DNA of 64,000 bases, from contig CBFICB010000003.1 of assembly GCA_965661005.1 (NCBI GenBank), forward strand, positions 62,001 to 126,000, written 5' to 3'. Shown here one piece after another: positions 9,485-19,167 of the stretch. Source of the stretch: UBA5109 sp965661005 (lineage in GTDB: Bacteria > Pseudomonadota > Gammaproteobacteria > Pseudomonadales > Pseudohongiellaceae). Position numbers and translations under genes: made by a program. Below the pieces are notes generated by a model. The model had not been told where the DNA came from and ran no database searches. It saw nothing but the letters and a program-made list of their open reading frames with translations. Every line of letters starts with the position of its first letter. Position 1 is the first letter of the stretch.

Positions 9485-10228
9485 ATGTCTGTATATAGCT
9501 ATATCAGAACGTCAACGGTAGAAGAACAGGAAGAGAAAGATCTGGAAAGTTTGCTTGAGCAGGAAAACCTGCGATTACAAACTTATGCCCTAGGTCATGG
9601 CATGCATATTAATAACAGTTTTGTGGATAGCAATCTTAAGTGGTCTACAGAATTCTCCAAGCGGGCTAAAGTAAAACAAATGCTGGAGATTCTTGAACCA
9701 GGCGATGTAGTTCTTGCTTGTTCGGTAGAGCGGATTTTTAGCAGTTGTGATGACATGCAGACAGGACTGAAGCTATTCAAAGAAAAAAAAGTGCGCTTAT
9801 TTATTCTAGAGCTAAGCGGTGAGGTCACAGCATCGGAATTTAATCCTTCCTTTAATCGCTTACTTGATGTCTTTCATAGTCTGGAAAAACGCAGATCAAC
9901 AGAGCGAATAAAAACAGTCAAACAAAGTCAGCGTAATAAAGGGCGTTTTCTTGGTGGTAGTCGGCCTTTCGGCTATATGATTCACTCCAATGGACGTCTT
10001 ATTGAAAACCCCATGGAACAAAGAGTGCTAAAAAAGATTATTAAAATGAAGAAAGAGGGCAAATCCTTACGCGCAATCTCTTCTGAAGTCAGCACGCCTA
10101 TGGTTCCTATATCATTCAAAACAGTTCAACGCTTGCTCAAAAAGCATGAGTCGGCTTTTGCGGCCTCAGCTGATTCGGTTAAAGAGACTGCCCGCGACTC
10201 TTCAAGACCGGATAATCGCTCAAGCTAA
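9485..10228 (+). CDS. Serine recombinase (resolvase family), possibly degenerate active site
   Basis: The N-terminal part has the resolvase/invertase fold: MSVYSYIRTSTVEEQ, with the catalytic serine in the RTST motif, then a helical linker and a C-terminal helix-turn-helix (RVLKKIIKMKKEGKSLRAISSEVS, about residues 175-200). Typical members perform site-specific recombination through a 5'-phosphoserine link. The usual DRLxR segment reads VERIFSS here: the first arginine is kept, but the position of the second active-site arginine is serine. ATG 9485 is chosen over TTG 9467 because it lies eight bases after AGGA and begins directly with the family motif. No inverted repeats or partner genes are visible nearby, so it may be a domesticated or decayed recombinase. 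Confidence 0.75.
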   Translation: MSVYSYIRTSTVEEQEEKDLESLLEQENLRLQTYALGHGMHINNSFVDSNLKWSTEFSKRAKVKQMLEILEPGDVVLACSVERIFSSCDDMQTGLKLFKEKKVRLFILELSGEVTASEFNPSFNRLLDVFHSLEKRRSTERIKTVKQSQRNKGRFLGGSRPFGYMIHSNGRLIENPMEQRVLKKIIKMKKEGKSLRAISSEVSTPMVPISFKTVQRLLKKHESAFAASADSVKETARDSSRPDNRSS

Positions 10229-10555
10229 TTAAGACTGATTGGCTGGAATGTCACTTTCGATATTTTAACTGGCGTATTTCGTTAAATTTCCCGATACGAT
10301 AATACTTGCAGTCTGCTTGAAATAACTCTGTGGCTGTATCTAGCCAATATCCTTTTACCTTCTTTCAGAATTTCACATTTGACCTTAAGAAAATAAATGA
10401 GGATATCCATGTTTTTTTATTTAAAAAATGCATTACTACAATATATTAAGTCTTTAAATAGTTGCTTTTTTCCTGACAGCTAATACCTTCCTTGACCTGT
10501 CAGCATCATGCCTGCAAAATTGCGGCTTGCTTTCAATAAAGCGCTGTATTCGAGA
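10229..10555. other. Intergenic region before lolC
   Basis: About 330 bp with no convincing gene. It is A+T rich. A candidate micro-ORF (10409-10483, 24 codons, starting after GAGGAT and encoding a Phe/Leu/Asn-rich peptide) is visible but unsupported. A TTGACC hexamer near 10379 could be a -35 element, but no good -10 partner is clear. Confidence 0.4.
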
Positions 10556-11806
10556 ATGCTTAAAATCACGTCGATATTCATAGGCCTGCGTTACATACTA
10601 TCCAAGAAAGATAATAGGGTTATCTCTTACACCTCTCTAGTATCAATGGCTGGATTAACACTGGGGGTGCTAGTCATCATTCTTGTACTGGCGGTATTTA
10701 ACGGAGCCCAGGGTGAACAAAGAGAGCGTACGCTTATAACAGTGCCTCATGCGGATATTTATACCGACAGCAGTTTTCCACAGTGGCAACAAGGAGCTGA
10801 CTTATTGTCGCAGCTGGATGGGGTTAACAGTGTTTCTGCCTATATTAGTATAGAGGCTATGCTCAGCAAGAATGGCATGCATCAAGTCACTGAAGTAAAA
10901 GGTATTATTCCAGAAGCGGAATCACAGACCTCAGACATTGAAGACAGTATGCTCCAGGGGAGCATAAGTACATTACGTGCAGGAGAGCGCGGTATTGTTC
11001 TGGGGCGCCGCTTAGCTAATTCTTTACGTTTAATCCCCGGAGATAGTGTAAATCTTATTGTCCCTGAGCTAAGTAGCAATTCTTCAAGCCTGAAACTTAA
11101 TATGCATACTTTTAATGTAGTCGGCGTTTTTGACGTCCAGTTCAGCATTGGATCAGAACTGGCACTGATTCATTTGGATGACAGCGCCGATTTACTCAAT
11201 CTAAACAACGTTGATGAAGCAGTTCATTTGCGCCTGAAGGTCGACGATATTTTTAATGCGGGCAAGATCGTGGACAGTAGCATTGAACTCTTGGCATCTG
11301 AGCTCCCAGGGCCTGATTATCGGGGAATTGATTGGAGCCTGAGTGAAGCAAGTTTATTTAATGCCCTAAAGATGGAAAAAATTATGACCTGGTTTATGTT
11401 AATGATGATAGTAGCCATTGGTGCATTTAATATCATTTCCACTCTGGTGATGGTGGTTTCGGAAAAAAAAGCTGACATTGCAATTTTGAGAACCATGGGG
11501 GCAGGGGATAAAACTATTATGGCTATTTTTATGGTACAGGGATTGTTTGTTGGTATAAGCGGCACCATCCTAGGCGCCGTTTTGGGACTACTAATAGCGG
11601 TAAATTTTGAAAGTATAGGGCAAATACTGGAAGTACTTTTTATTCCGGAAGGGGTATTTATGCTGAGCATTATTGAGACCGACATCCAAATCATGGACCT
11701 TATCATCACTTGCCTCTTCGCCTTAGGGATTTCTTTTTTAGCGACACTGTATCCTGCATGGAAAGCTTCGCGTATTCAGCCAGCGGAAGTTCTGCGTTAT
11801 GAGTAA
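10556..11806 (+). CDS. lolC: Lipoprotein-releasing system permease LolC/LolE family (first)
   Basis: This is the inner-membrane permease of the LolCDE transporter, which extracts mature lipoproteins from the inner membrane and hands them to LolA. One membrane helix near the N-terminus (SLVSMAGLTLGVLVIILVLAVFNGAQ) is followed by a large periplasmic domain (residues about 60-270) and three C-terminal helices of the FtsX type, including LRTMGAGDKTIMAIFMVQGLFVGISG. ATG 10556 (MLKITSIFIGLRY) matches the family N-terminus. An upstream ATG at 10508 would add 16 residues and has no ribosome site. The end overlaps lolD by eight bases. Which of the two permeases is LolC and which is LolE is assigned by order only. 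Confidence 0.9.
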   Translation: MLKITSIFIGLRYILSKKDNRVISYTSLVSMAGLTLGVLVIILVLAVFNGAQGEQRERTLITVPHADIYTDSSFPQWQQGADLLSQLDGVNSVSAYISIEAMLSKNGMHQVTEVKGIIPEAESQTSDIEDSMLQGSISTLRAGERGIVLGRRLANSLRLIPGDSVNLIVPELSSNSSSLKLNMHTFNVVGVFDVQFSIGSELALIHLDDSADLLNLNNVDEAVHLRLKVDDIFNAGKIVDSSIELLASELPGPDYRGIDWSLSEASLFNALKMEKIMTWFMLMMIVAIGAFNIISTLVMVVSEKKADIAILRTMGAGDKTIMAIFMVQGLFVGISGTILGAVLGLLIAVNFESIGQILEVLFIPEGVFMLSIIETDIQIMDLIITCLFALGISFLATLYPAWKASRIQPAEVLRYE

Positions 11807-12488
11807 ATTCATTCTGGAATGCCACAAGCTCAGTAAATCATTTCAGCAGGGTGGTCACGAGTTGCGAGTGATCAGTGATTTAGATTTTGCTCTGCAAGAG
11901 GGTGAGAGCGTTGCCATAATCGGAGCTTCTGGTTCGGGTAAAACAACATTACTTAATTTACTTGGTGGCCTTGATACTCCCAGCGCTGGAACCGTTCTTA
12001 TAAATGGGGAAAACGTTCAACAACTAGATGCTAAAAGCCAGGATCAACTACGAAATCGCACTCTGGGTTTTGTCTATCAGTTTCACCACTTGCTCGGTGA
12101 ATTCAGCGCACAAGAAAATGTCGCCATGCCTTTAATCATCGCTAAGCAACCTTTCGACAAAGCCATGCAGCAAGCTGCGAGCATACTTGGGCAAGTCGGT
12201 TTGGCAGAGCGTTTAAGCCATAAACCGTCCCAACTTTCTGGTGGAGAGAGACAACGCGTTGCGATTGCCAGAGCATTGGTGCATAAGCCAACCTGCATTT
12301 TAATGGATGAACCCACCGGTAACCTTGACCGAAATACCGCTAAAAGTGTGCAGCAGCTTATGCTGGAGTTAAAACAAAAGCTAACCAGTAGTTTTGTTGT
12401 TGTGACCCATGATCAGGAGCTGGCCGATCAAATGGATCGCAAACTGGAACTAGCAGACGGCAAGCTCGTCAATCAAGGCGAGGTATAG
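11799..12488 (+). CDS. lolD: Lipoprotein-releasing system ATPase LolD
   Basis: ABC ATPase of 229 residues. Walker A GASGSGKTT is at residues 42-50, the signature LSGGERQRVAIARAL near 145-160, Walker B CILMDEPTGNLD near 167-178, and a switch histidine in VVVTHDQELA. The FQFHHLL-type Q-loop region (FVYQFHHLLGEFSAQENVAMPL) is typical of LolD/MacB-type ATPases. It powers lipoprotein release by the LolC/LolE permeases encoded on either side, which it overlaps or nearly abuts. Confidence 0.97.
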   Translation: MSKFILECHKLSKSFQQGGHELRVISDLDFALQEGESVAIIGASGSGKTTLLNLLGGLDTPSAGTVLINGENVQQLDAKSQDQLRNRTLGFVYQFHHLLGEFSAQENVAMPLIIAKQPFDKAMQQAASILGQVGLAERLSHKPSQLSGGERQRVAIARALVHKPTCILMDEPTGNLDRNTAKSVQQLMLELKQKLTSSFVVVTHDQELADQMDRKLELADGKLVNQGEV

Positions 12489-12489
12489 A

Positions 12490-13746
12490 GTGTTAAGCAA
12501 GCCAGCATTTTTCATAGGCAAGCGCTACGCCTCTATTGCTTCCGACAATTTACTGGTTGGTTTTATTTCACGCTTGTCTGTTTTGGGCTTAAGCCTTAGT
12601 GTCGCAGTATTAATAATCGTTTTTTCTGTCATGAACGGTTTTGACCGGGAGCTCAGGGAGCGCATTCTTGCGCTGGTACCCCATGTCACGATGTCCACAA
12701 TACGTAATGAAGCCTTAATGAATTATGATCAGTGGCAAGTGATTCAGGAAACTGTGGGCGCAAATTCGCAAGTGTCTGCTTCAGCTCCATTAATACAATT
12801 GCAGGGCATGTTACTGGCAAATGGAGAATCGCGAGGGATTATTTTGAATGGAGTCGATCCAATTGAAGAAGCAAAAGTATCTATCCTTCAGAATTTTATG
12901 AATGAAGGAACATTTTCTTCTTTAGTGGCAGGTGATTTTTCTATTTTAATTGGTTCAGGTATCGCTCAGCATTTAGATGTTGAAATAGGCGACCAAGTCA
13001 CTCTGGTATCCAGTTATTTGAACATCACTCCCTTGGGCGAATTTCCCAGACAACGACTTTTTACTATAGGGGGCATATTTACTATTGGTTCTCAGCTGGA
13101 TAGTAATCTGGCATTAGTGCATATGAATGATGCGCAATTATTGTATCGCTTAGGCGATACTATTCATGGCTTGAGGATTCAATTAGAGGATTTATTTGCC
13201 AGTTCCACTTTAATTAGAGATTTACAAAATCGTATAGCCGGTGATTATGCTTTTAGTAACTGGACGCTAGATTACGGCAATATTTATAACAATATTCAAC
13301 TTTCAAAGTCGATGGTGGGCTTATTGCTGTTTTTATTAGTTGCAGTTGCTGCGTTTAACGTGGTCGTGAGTTTATTTATGGTAGTTAGAGACAAGCAAGG
13401 TGATATAGCTATACTCAGAACTATGGGGGCTTCACTGGGGAGTATCCGTAATATTTTTTTGGTGCAGGGTTTTATTATTGCTTTGGCTGGGACTTTTCTA
13501 GGTTTGATTCTTGGTATTATTGGCTCTCTTTATGTTAGTGATTTATTTGGATGGTTAGAAGGGGTGACAGGCATAGAACTCCTAAGTGCAGATGTGTATC
13601 CCATTAACTATTTGCCATCTCACTTGCTGGTGGGTGATCTCTTGCTTGTTTGCACTGTTTCTATTCTATTAAGTTTGCTGGCAACTCTTTACCCTGCATA
13701 TTCTGCAGCCAAAGTAGACCCTGCCCAGGCGCTTCGCTACGAATAA
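12490..13746 (+). CDS. lolE: Lipoprotein-releasing system permease LolC/LolE family (second)
   Basis: The second permease subunit (418 residues) is paralogous to the gene at 10556. The N-terminal block FFIGKRYASIASDNLLVGFISRLSVLGLSLSVAVLIIVFSVMNGFDRELRERIL is characteristic of LolE/LolC. It is followed by a periplasmic domain and three C-terminal helices with ILRTMGASLGSIRNIFLVQGFIIALAGT. The start is GTG, one base after the lolD stop, so it is translationally coupled. Both ends of the family are present, so it looks functional. Confidence 0.93.
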   Translation: MLSKPAFFIGKRYASIASDNLLVGFISRLSVLGLSLSVAVLIIVFSVMNGFDRELRERILALVPHVTMSTIRNEALMNYDQWQVIQETVGANSQVSASAPLIQLQGMLLANGESRGIILNGVDPIEEAKVSILQNFMNEGTFSSLVAGDFSILIGSGIAQHLDVEIGDQVTLVSSYLNITPLGEFPRQRLFTIGGIFTIGSQLDSNLALVHMNDAQLLYRLGDTIHGLRIQLEDLFASSTLIRDLQNRIAGDYAFSNWTLDYGNIYNNIQLSKSMVGLLLFLLVAVAAFNVVVSLFMVVRDKQGDIAILRTMGASLGSIRNIFLVQGFIIALAGTFLGLILGIIGSLYVSDLFGWLEGVTGIELLSADVYPINYLPSHLLVGDLLLVCTVSILLSLLATLYPAYSAAKVDPAQALRYE

Positions 13747-13845
13747 ACTGCAAGTCTGATCTTTTATATTTCAGCATTAGAAAACTGGCGAAATCACGGC
13801 TAGCATCTAGACTGGAACTATCTTCTTTGTACTTTTGGATAGGCT

Positions 13846-16187
13846 ATGCGTTCATCAATGATCGCTTTCAGTCTGGGTGTATTTTTGGGCGGTTTTATAC
13901 CCAGTTTGCCTAATTTAAATTATCTAGCTCTGCTTTTTATTCCATTAATTCTTAGCTTTCGCTTTCCAAAATGCCGTCTGTTAGCTGCTTACTGCCTTGG
14001 ATTATTTGGGTCTTGATCTGGGCGGTTAAAAGTTCGGAACTACTTCTACCTGCAGAACTTGAAAGAAAAGATTTTTGGGTAAGAGGGAGCATTGATAGCA
14101 TGCCTGAAGTTAGCGGCATTAATACACAGTTCATTTTTAAAGTAGAAAAAAGTTGCCTGACACCAATAGAAAGTTGCGAATTTTCTGAGGAATTGCTGCA
14201 AGGGCAATTAATTCAGTTAAGTGTTTATGAGAATATAGAATTAATTCCGGGTCAATATTGGCAATTTAAAGTTAGATTGAAACGTCCACATGGCTTTGCT
14301 AATCCGGGTGGCTTTGATTATGAAGCATGGCTATGGCAAAGAAAGATTAGAGCCAGTGGATATGTTCGAACTGACAATGCAAACTTTGTATATAAAGATA
14401 GGACAACGCATAATTTCACGAGTTTGCGTTATCAGTTCCGTCAAAAACTGGATGGTTTGTTCCCCAACCAAGGCTTGAAGCATTTGAATTTAATCAAGGC
14501 TCTGAGTATTGGTGACAGACATGGCATAAGCAATCGAGAATGGGATTTATTCAGCGCAAGCGGTACAAATCATTTAATGGTTATTTCTGGTATGCATGTC
14601 GGCTTTGTCGCCTATCTTTTCTAACACTTAAGCAAAGTAATTCTTAACAGGTCAGGGTCGCTCGCTTTATATATTTCGATACCAAGACTATCTGCTTTCA
14701 TAGCGCTGCTTGCCGCTTATTTCTACGCTGGAATGGCTGGTTTTGCTTTGCCTGCTCAACGCGCATTTATGATGATTGCGTCCTTCATGTTAGCTCAGTG
14801 CTGTTGTCGTCATAGCTCTGTTATAAACAGTTATTGTCTGGCTTTAGCTATTGTCTTACTGGTTAATCCACTAGCACCTGTGAGTAGCGGCTTTTGGCTG
14901 TCCTTTATTGCTGTTGCCATCTTGGTATTTTTAATCAAGCAACCAAGTGAAGCGCAGTCATCATATCTAATTAAGCTGATGCTGACGTTTAGAACACAGC
15001 TCTTCATATTTCTGGGTTTATTGCCTTTCATGCTGCTGTTCTTTCAGGGCGCAAGTATGAGTGCGCCACTGATTAACTTACTGGCTATCCCATATATTAC
15101 TTTTCTGATCGTACCACTTTGTCTTCTGATTCTATTGTTAAGTTATTGCTCTGAAGCCTTGATGATTTATTTTTGCTACTGCGCTGAAGGTCTGCTCGAT
15201 TACTTTTTGTCCATGCTCAACTTCATGAACCAATATTGGCCGCTGGCATGGTTGAATTTGCCCGCATTAGCTCCATGGCAGTGGGTAATGATGCTTGTAC
15301 TGATTAATTTCTTACTCTTAGCTATAAACGCAAAGAAAAGTTTCTTCATGACTGTCTTGTTTTTATTGTGTTGTATACCACTGTTATTTATACAGGACAG
15401 CAAATTAAAGATGAATGAGTTTCAACTGGATATATTGGATGTTGGCCAAGGTCTGGCGCTTGTCATAAGAACCCGCGAGCACGCGATGCTCTATGACCTG
15501 GGGCCTGTATACAGTGACAGCTTTGATGCCGGTGAAGCTATTATTTTGCCTTTTCTTCGTTCACAAAATATTAATCATCTGGATAAAGTGATCGTCAGCC
15601 ATGGAGATAATGATCATAGTGGTGGCCTGGATTCGATTTTATTGGTCCATCCTGCAACTGAGTATTGGATTGGGGACTTGTCACTATTTTCAGGGCAGCA
15701 TCGCTTTATGGAATGTAGGAAAGGAGATTTCTGGCATTGGGACGGCATTTATTTTGAGATTTTGCATCCGGACAGGTCCGGTTACAGTAGCAATAATTCT
15801 TCCTGTATTCTCCGTATCAGTAATGGTAAATACTCAGTATTACTGACCGGAGATATTGAAACGAAAGTAGAGCGTTACATGCTGACGGCTGGTCTTGATA
15901 TTAATGCCGATATTATGATCGCTCCGCATCATGGTTCAAAAACATCATCTTTTAGGCGTTTTATAGAGGCTGTATCTCCAGATTATGTGGTTTTTTCCAG
16001 CGGTTATTTGAATCAATTTAAGCATCCACACCCAGATATAGTGAATCTCTATACAAACAGTGGCACAATTAGCTTAAATACTGCTGATACAGGCACTATT
16101 AGCTGGGTGATTGGCTTGAATGAGCACTTACCGAAAGCCAGACTTTATCGACAAGCTAATAAACGGTTTTGGAGAGAATTGCCTTAG
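13846..16187 (+). pseudogene. comEC: ComEC/Rec2 DNA-uptake channel, broken by one frameshift and one stop
   Basis: ComEC moves single-stranded DNA across the inner membrane during natural transformation. The reading runs from ATG 13846 (MRSSMIAFSLGVFLGG) in one frame to a TGA ending at 14013. It then continues in a second frame (IWAVKSSELLLPAELE), so a one-base shift lies about 13990-14013. The second frame reaches the competence-domain motif HLMVISGMHVGFVAYLF, hits TAA at 14622-14624, and continues in the same frame through LAAYFYAGMAGFALPAQRAFMM. It ends with the metallo-beta-lactamase-like C-terminal domain (LDVGQGLALVIRT, SHGDNDHSGGLDS, APHHGSKTSS). All three family domains are therefore present in about 780 codons, but the gene cannot make one protein without recoding. 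It lies between lolE and exbB, its usual place in Pseudomonas-like genomes. Confidence 0.88.
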
Positions 16188-16325
16188 GCAAGACTAGGTA
16201 TACATAAGTGGCAATTGATGCCTTAATCACTGAGCTTTGGCGCTGGTATATGCTAATATCGTGTGTTTGCGGGATGAAGAACGGGATTGTTTTTCTGATG
16301 GTCTTTAAGTAGGGGATGAGTCCTA

Positions 16326-16982
16326 GTGTTTGAAATAGTTCAGGCTGGTGGCATATTAATGCTACCAATTATTCTTTGTTCGGTGCTAGCTATTGCGATC
16401 ATTATAGAGCGATTCTGGACTCTCAATCCGTCGCGTATTGCCCCCATGAACATGTTGCCTGAGGTTTGGTCCAAGATTAAACAAAATCAACTCGATGCAA
16501 GCGAATTAAAAGAGCTGAGAAATTCATCAGCTCTAGGGCAAATACTGGCATCAGGTTTGGTCAGTGCCAAATCTGGTCGCACAATTATGGTAGAAAGCAT
16601 CGAGCTAGCAGCGGGGCATGTCATTCACGACATGTCGCGTTACCTGAATCTGCTAGGCACTATTGCGCAGATTACACCTTTGCTTGGTCTTTTGGGAACG
16701 GTGCTTGGAATGATTCGAGTCTTCACTGAAATAATGGCGCAGGGTACGGGTAATGCAAATGTCCTGGCGAGGGGCATCTCAGAAGCCTTGATAACAACCG
16801 CTGCAGGCTTGACAGTAGCTATTCCGACACTTTTATTTTACCGCTTCTTTCAGCGCCGCATAGACACCTTAGTCGTTGATTTGGAACGCGAATCCATCAA
16901 GTTGGTTGATGCCTTACATTCTTCACGCACTGTGGAATATAAAGACGACAATAATAACGATAACGAAGATCAGTCAGCATGA
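16326..16982 (+). CDS. exbB: MotA/TolQ/ExbB proton channel family protein
   Basis: Inner-membrane subunit (218 residues) of a proton-driven ExbB/ExbD or TolQ/TolR-type motor. It has three hydrophobic segments: residues 5-27 (GGILMLPIILCSVLAIAIIIERF), about 115-140 (LLGTIAQITPLLGLLGTVLGMIRVF) and about 155-185 (ALITTAAGLTVAIPTLLFYRFF). The TPLLGLLGTVxGMIxxF and TxAGLxxAIP motifs are diagnostic. The start is GTG 16326, nine bases after AGGGGA. It overlaps exbD by four bases. The cluster with msbA and lpxK is conserved in pseudomonads, where the partner of this motor is not clearly known. Confidence 0.93.
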   Translation: MFEIVQAGGILMLPIILCSVLAIAIIIERFWTLNPSRIAPMNMLPEVWSKIKQNQLDASELKELRNSSALGQILASGLVSAKSGRTIMVESIELAAGHVIHDMSRYLNLLGTIAQITPLLGLLGTVLGMIRVFTEIMAQGTGNANVLARGISEALITTAAGLTVAIPTLLFYRFFQRRIDTLVVDLERESIKLVDALHSSRTVEYKDDNNNDNEDQSA

Positions 16983-17401
16983 AATTCGAGCGCCAAATAA
17001 ATGAAGAGGTCAGTGTTAATTTGACACCTCTAATTGATGTGGTGTTTTTGCTGCTTATCTTTTTCATGGTGACAACAACTTTTACTCGTGACACCAATTT
17101 GCTGATAAATTTACCTGAAGCCTCAGGTGAAATAATCGATATAGTGCCTGAGCAGATTGAAGTCATGGTTGCACAAAATGGCTCCTATGCCGTCAATGGT
17201 AGAGGTTTGGTTAATACACAACTAGCAACCTTAATGGATGCAATTGAAGAGATGTCAGAAGGGGATCGTAGCTTACCGGTAATTATCACAGCGGATGCGA
17301 ACACTTCCTACCAATCAGTGGTGACCGTTATGGATGCAGTTGCACAGCTTGGTTTTAGCCAACTGAATATAGCCACCAGTCAGGAAGGCGAAGAGCAATG
17401 A
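16979..17401 (+). CDS. exbD: ExbD/TolR family protein
   Basis: ExbD/TolR protein (140 residues). It has a short cytoplasmic segment, one membrane helix (VNLTPLIDVVFLLLIFFMVTTTF, residues about 13-35) with the essential aspartate in PLIDVVF, and a periplasmic domain. It pairs with the ExbB-like protein to use the proton gradient for mechanical work on the envelope. Both ends overlap neighbouring genes by four bases (ATGA), so exbB, exbD and msbA are tightly coupled. Confidence 0.95.
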   Translation: MKFERQINEEVSVNLTPLIDVVFLLLIFFMVTTTFTRDTNLLINLPEASGEIIDIVPEQIEVMVAQNGSYAVNGRGLVNTQLATLMDAIEEMSEGDRSLPVIITADANTSYQSVVTVMDAVAQLGFSQLNIATSQEGEEQ

Positions 17402-19167
17402 GCCAGGCCGCGCAAAAACTTTCCAAAGAAGATAGTTTAGCTATCTATCGCCGCTTACTGACTTATTTAAAACCTTTATGGCCAGTTGCTATTGTCAGTA
17501 TTGTTGGCTTTGCCATGTTTGCCAGCACTAATTTCTGGTTTGTCGATTTGACTGGTCAGTTGGTCGATACCATAGAATTCGCCAGAGAAATCGATTTTAG
17601 TGAAAGAATACGCATCCCCTTATTGCTGGTTTTGTTAGCCGCAACTAGAGGTATTGGCGGTTATCTAGGCGGCTATTCCATGGCCTATATAGCAAACACT
17701 GTTGTACATCATATTCGCTCGCAACTGCTGGGGCGTTTTTTACAGCTTCCCCTTAAGTTTTATGACCGCAGTGAAATAGGCAAGCTGATGTCGACTGTCA
17801 CCTATAACGTGATTCAGATTGCCTCCGCGGTAAGTGATTCATTAAAAGTTTTACTTCAACAAGGCCTGACGGTTATCGGTTTGTTAGGTTATATGTTCTA
17901 TCAGAGTTGGCAATTAACACTAATTTTTATCGCCGTAATGCCCTTAATTGCCGCTTTAATTAACTATGCCTCGCGGCTCTTTCGTAAATACAGCCACCGT
18001 ATACAGGCCTCAATCGCCGATGTGACACATATTTTGTCCGAAACGATAAAAGGCATGCGTGTCATTAGAAGCTTTGGTGCTGAAAAACAAGCGCTGGATA
18101 ATTTCACAGAAGCCAGTGCACGCAATCGTCAGCAAAGTCTGAAATTGGAATCCGTATCAAATATCAGCACCCCCTTGATTCAGGTGGTCGTCACTATTTC
18201 CTTGGCCATCATGGTATGGCTGGTCTTGTCGCCTCAAATGATTGGCAATCTCAGCACCGGAGACTTGGCTTCTTTTATTATCGCTGCCGGCATGCTTTCC
18301 ACACCCATCAGGCAACTCACGCAGGTCAATTCGGCCATCCAGCGTGGATTAGCGGCAGCAAGCTCAATTTTTGAATTATTAGACGAAGATATTGAAGCCA
18401 ATGACGGGATTTATGAATCCAAACGAGTAGCTGGCAAGGTTACATTCAAGGAGCTGAGTTTTAGTTATGCAGACAATGACAAAGATGTTTTAAGCAGTAT
18501 AGATTTTGAAGCCAGTCCCGGCCAGGTTACGGCCATTGTGGGGAAATCTGGCAGCGGAAAATCTACTTTAGTAAATCTAATACCCCGATTTTACGAAGTT
18601 TCCAAAGGCCAAATTTTAATTGATGATGTTGCGAATACAGATTTCACTTTAAGCAATCTTCGCCAGCAAATTGCCTTGGTCAGCCAGCAGGTCATACTTT
18701 TTAATTCATCAATTCGCAAGAATGTTGCTTATGGCGAATTGGCTGATAAAAGCGAAGAAGAAATAATGGAGGCATTAAAAAGCGCCCATGCTTTGGAGTT
18801 TATTGAGCATTTGCCACAGGGCTTGGACACCATAGTGGGGGATGATGCCACCATGCTTTCAGGGGGACAGCGCCAGCGCTTGGCTATAGCCAGAGCCTTG
18901 CTGAAAGATGCACCCATCCTTATTCTGGATGAAGCGACTTCAGCGCTTGATAGCGAATCCGAGCAGCATATACAGTCGGCTTTAGAAACACTTATGCAAG
19001 GCAGAACAACATTTGTTATTGCGCATAGGCTATCCACTATCGAAAAAGCAGATCAAATTCTTGTGATGCAAGAAGGTGAGATAGTCGAAAGCGGCAAGCA
19101 TGATGAACTTATGGCGCGTGATCAATACTATGCCAAATTACATAAGAAGCAATTTGCTCCATCATGA
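17398..19167 (+). CDS. msbA: Lipid A export ABC transporter MsbA
   Basis: A half-transporter of 589 residues with six N-terminal membrane helices and a C-terminal ATPase. Walker A GKSGSGKST is near residue 381, the signature LSGGQRQRLAIARAL near 485, Walker B PILILDEATSALD near 505, and the H-loop IAHRLSTIE near 540. MsbA flips lipid A-core from the inner to the outer leaflet of the inner membrane. Assignment to MsbA rather than another exporter rests on its position directly before lpxK and kdsB and on the typical length. The first codon overlaps exbD and the last overlaps lpxK. Confidence 0.95.
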   Translation: MSQAAQKLSKEDSLAIYRRLLTYLKPLWPVAIVSIVGFAMFASTNFWFVDLTGQLVDTIEFAREIDFSERIRIPLLLVLLAATRGIGGYLGGYSMAYIANTVVHHIRSQLLGRFLQLPLKFYDRSEIGKLMSTVTYNVIQIASAVSDSLKVLLQQGLTVIGLLGYMFYQSWQLTLIFIAVMPLIAALINYASRLFRKYSHRIQASIADVTHILSETIKGMRVIRSFGAEKQALDNFTEASARNRQQSLKLESVSNISTPLIQVVVTISLAIMVWLVLSPQMIGNLSTGDLASFIIAAGMLSTPIRQLTQVNSAIQRGLAAASSIFELLDEDIEANDGIYESKRVAGKVTFKELSFSYADNDKDVLSSIDFEASPGQVTAIVGKSGSGKSTLVNLIPRFYEVSKGQILIDDVANTDFTLSNLRQQIALVSQQVILFNSSIRKNVAYGELADKSEEEIMEALKSAHALEFIEHLPQGLDTIVGDDATMLSGGQRQRLAIARALLKDAPILILDEATSALDSESEQHIQSALETLMQGRTTFVIAHRLSTIEKADQILVMQEGEIVESGKHDELMARDQYYAKLHKKQFAPS

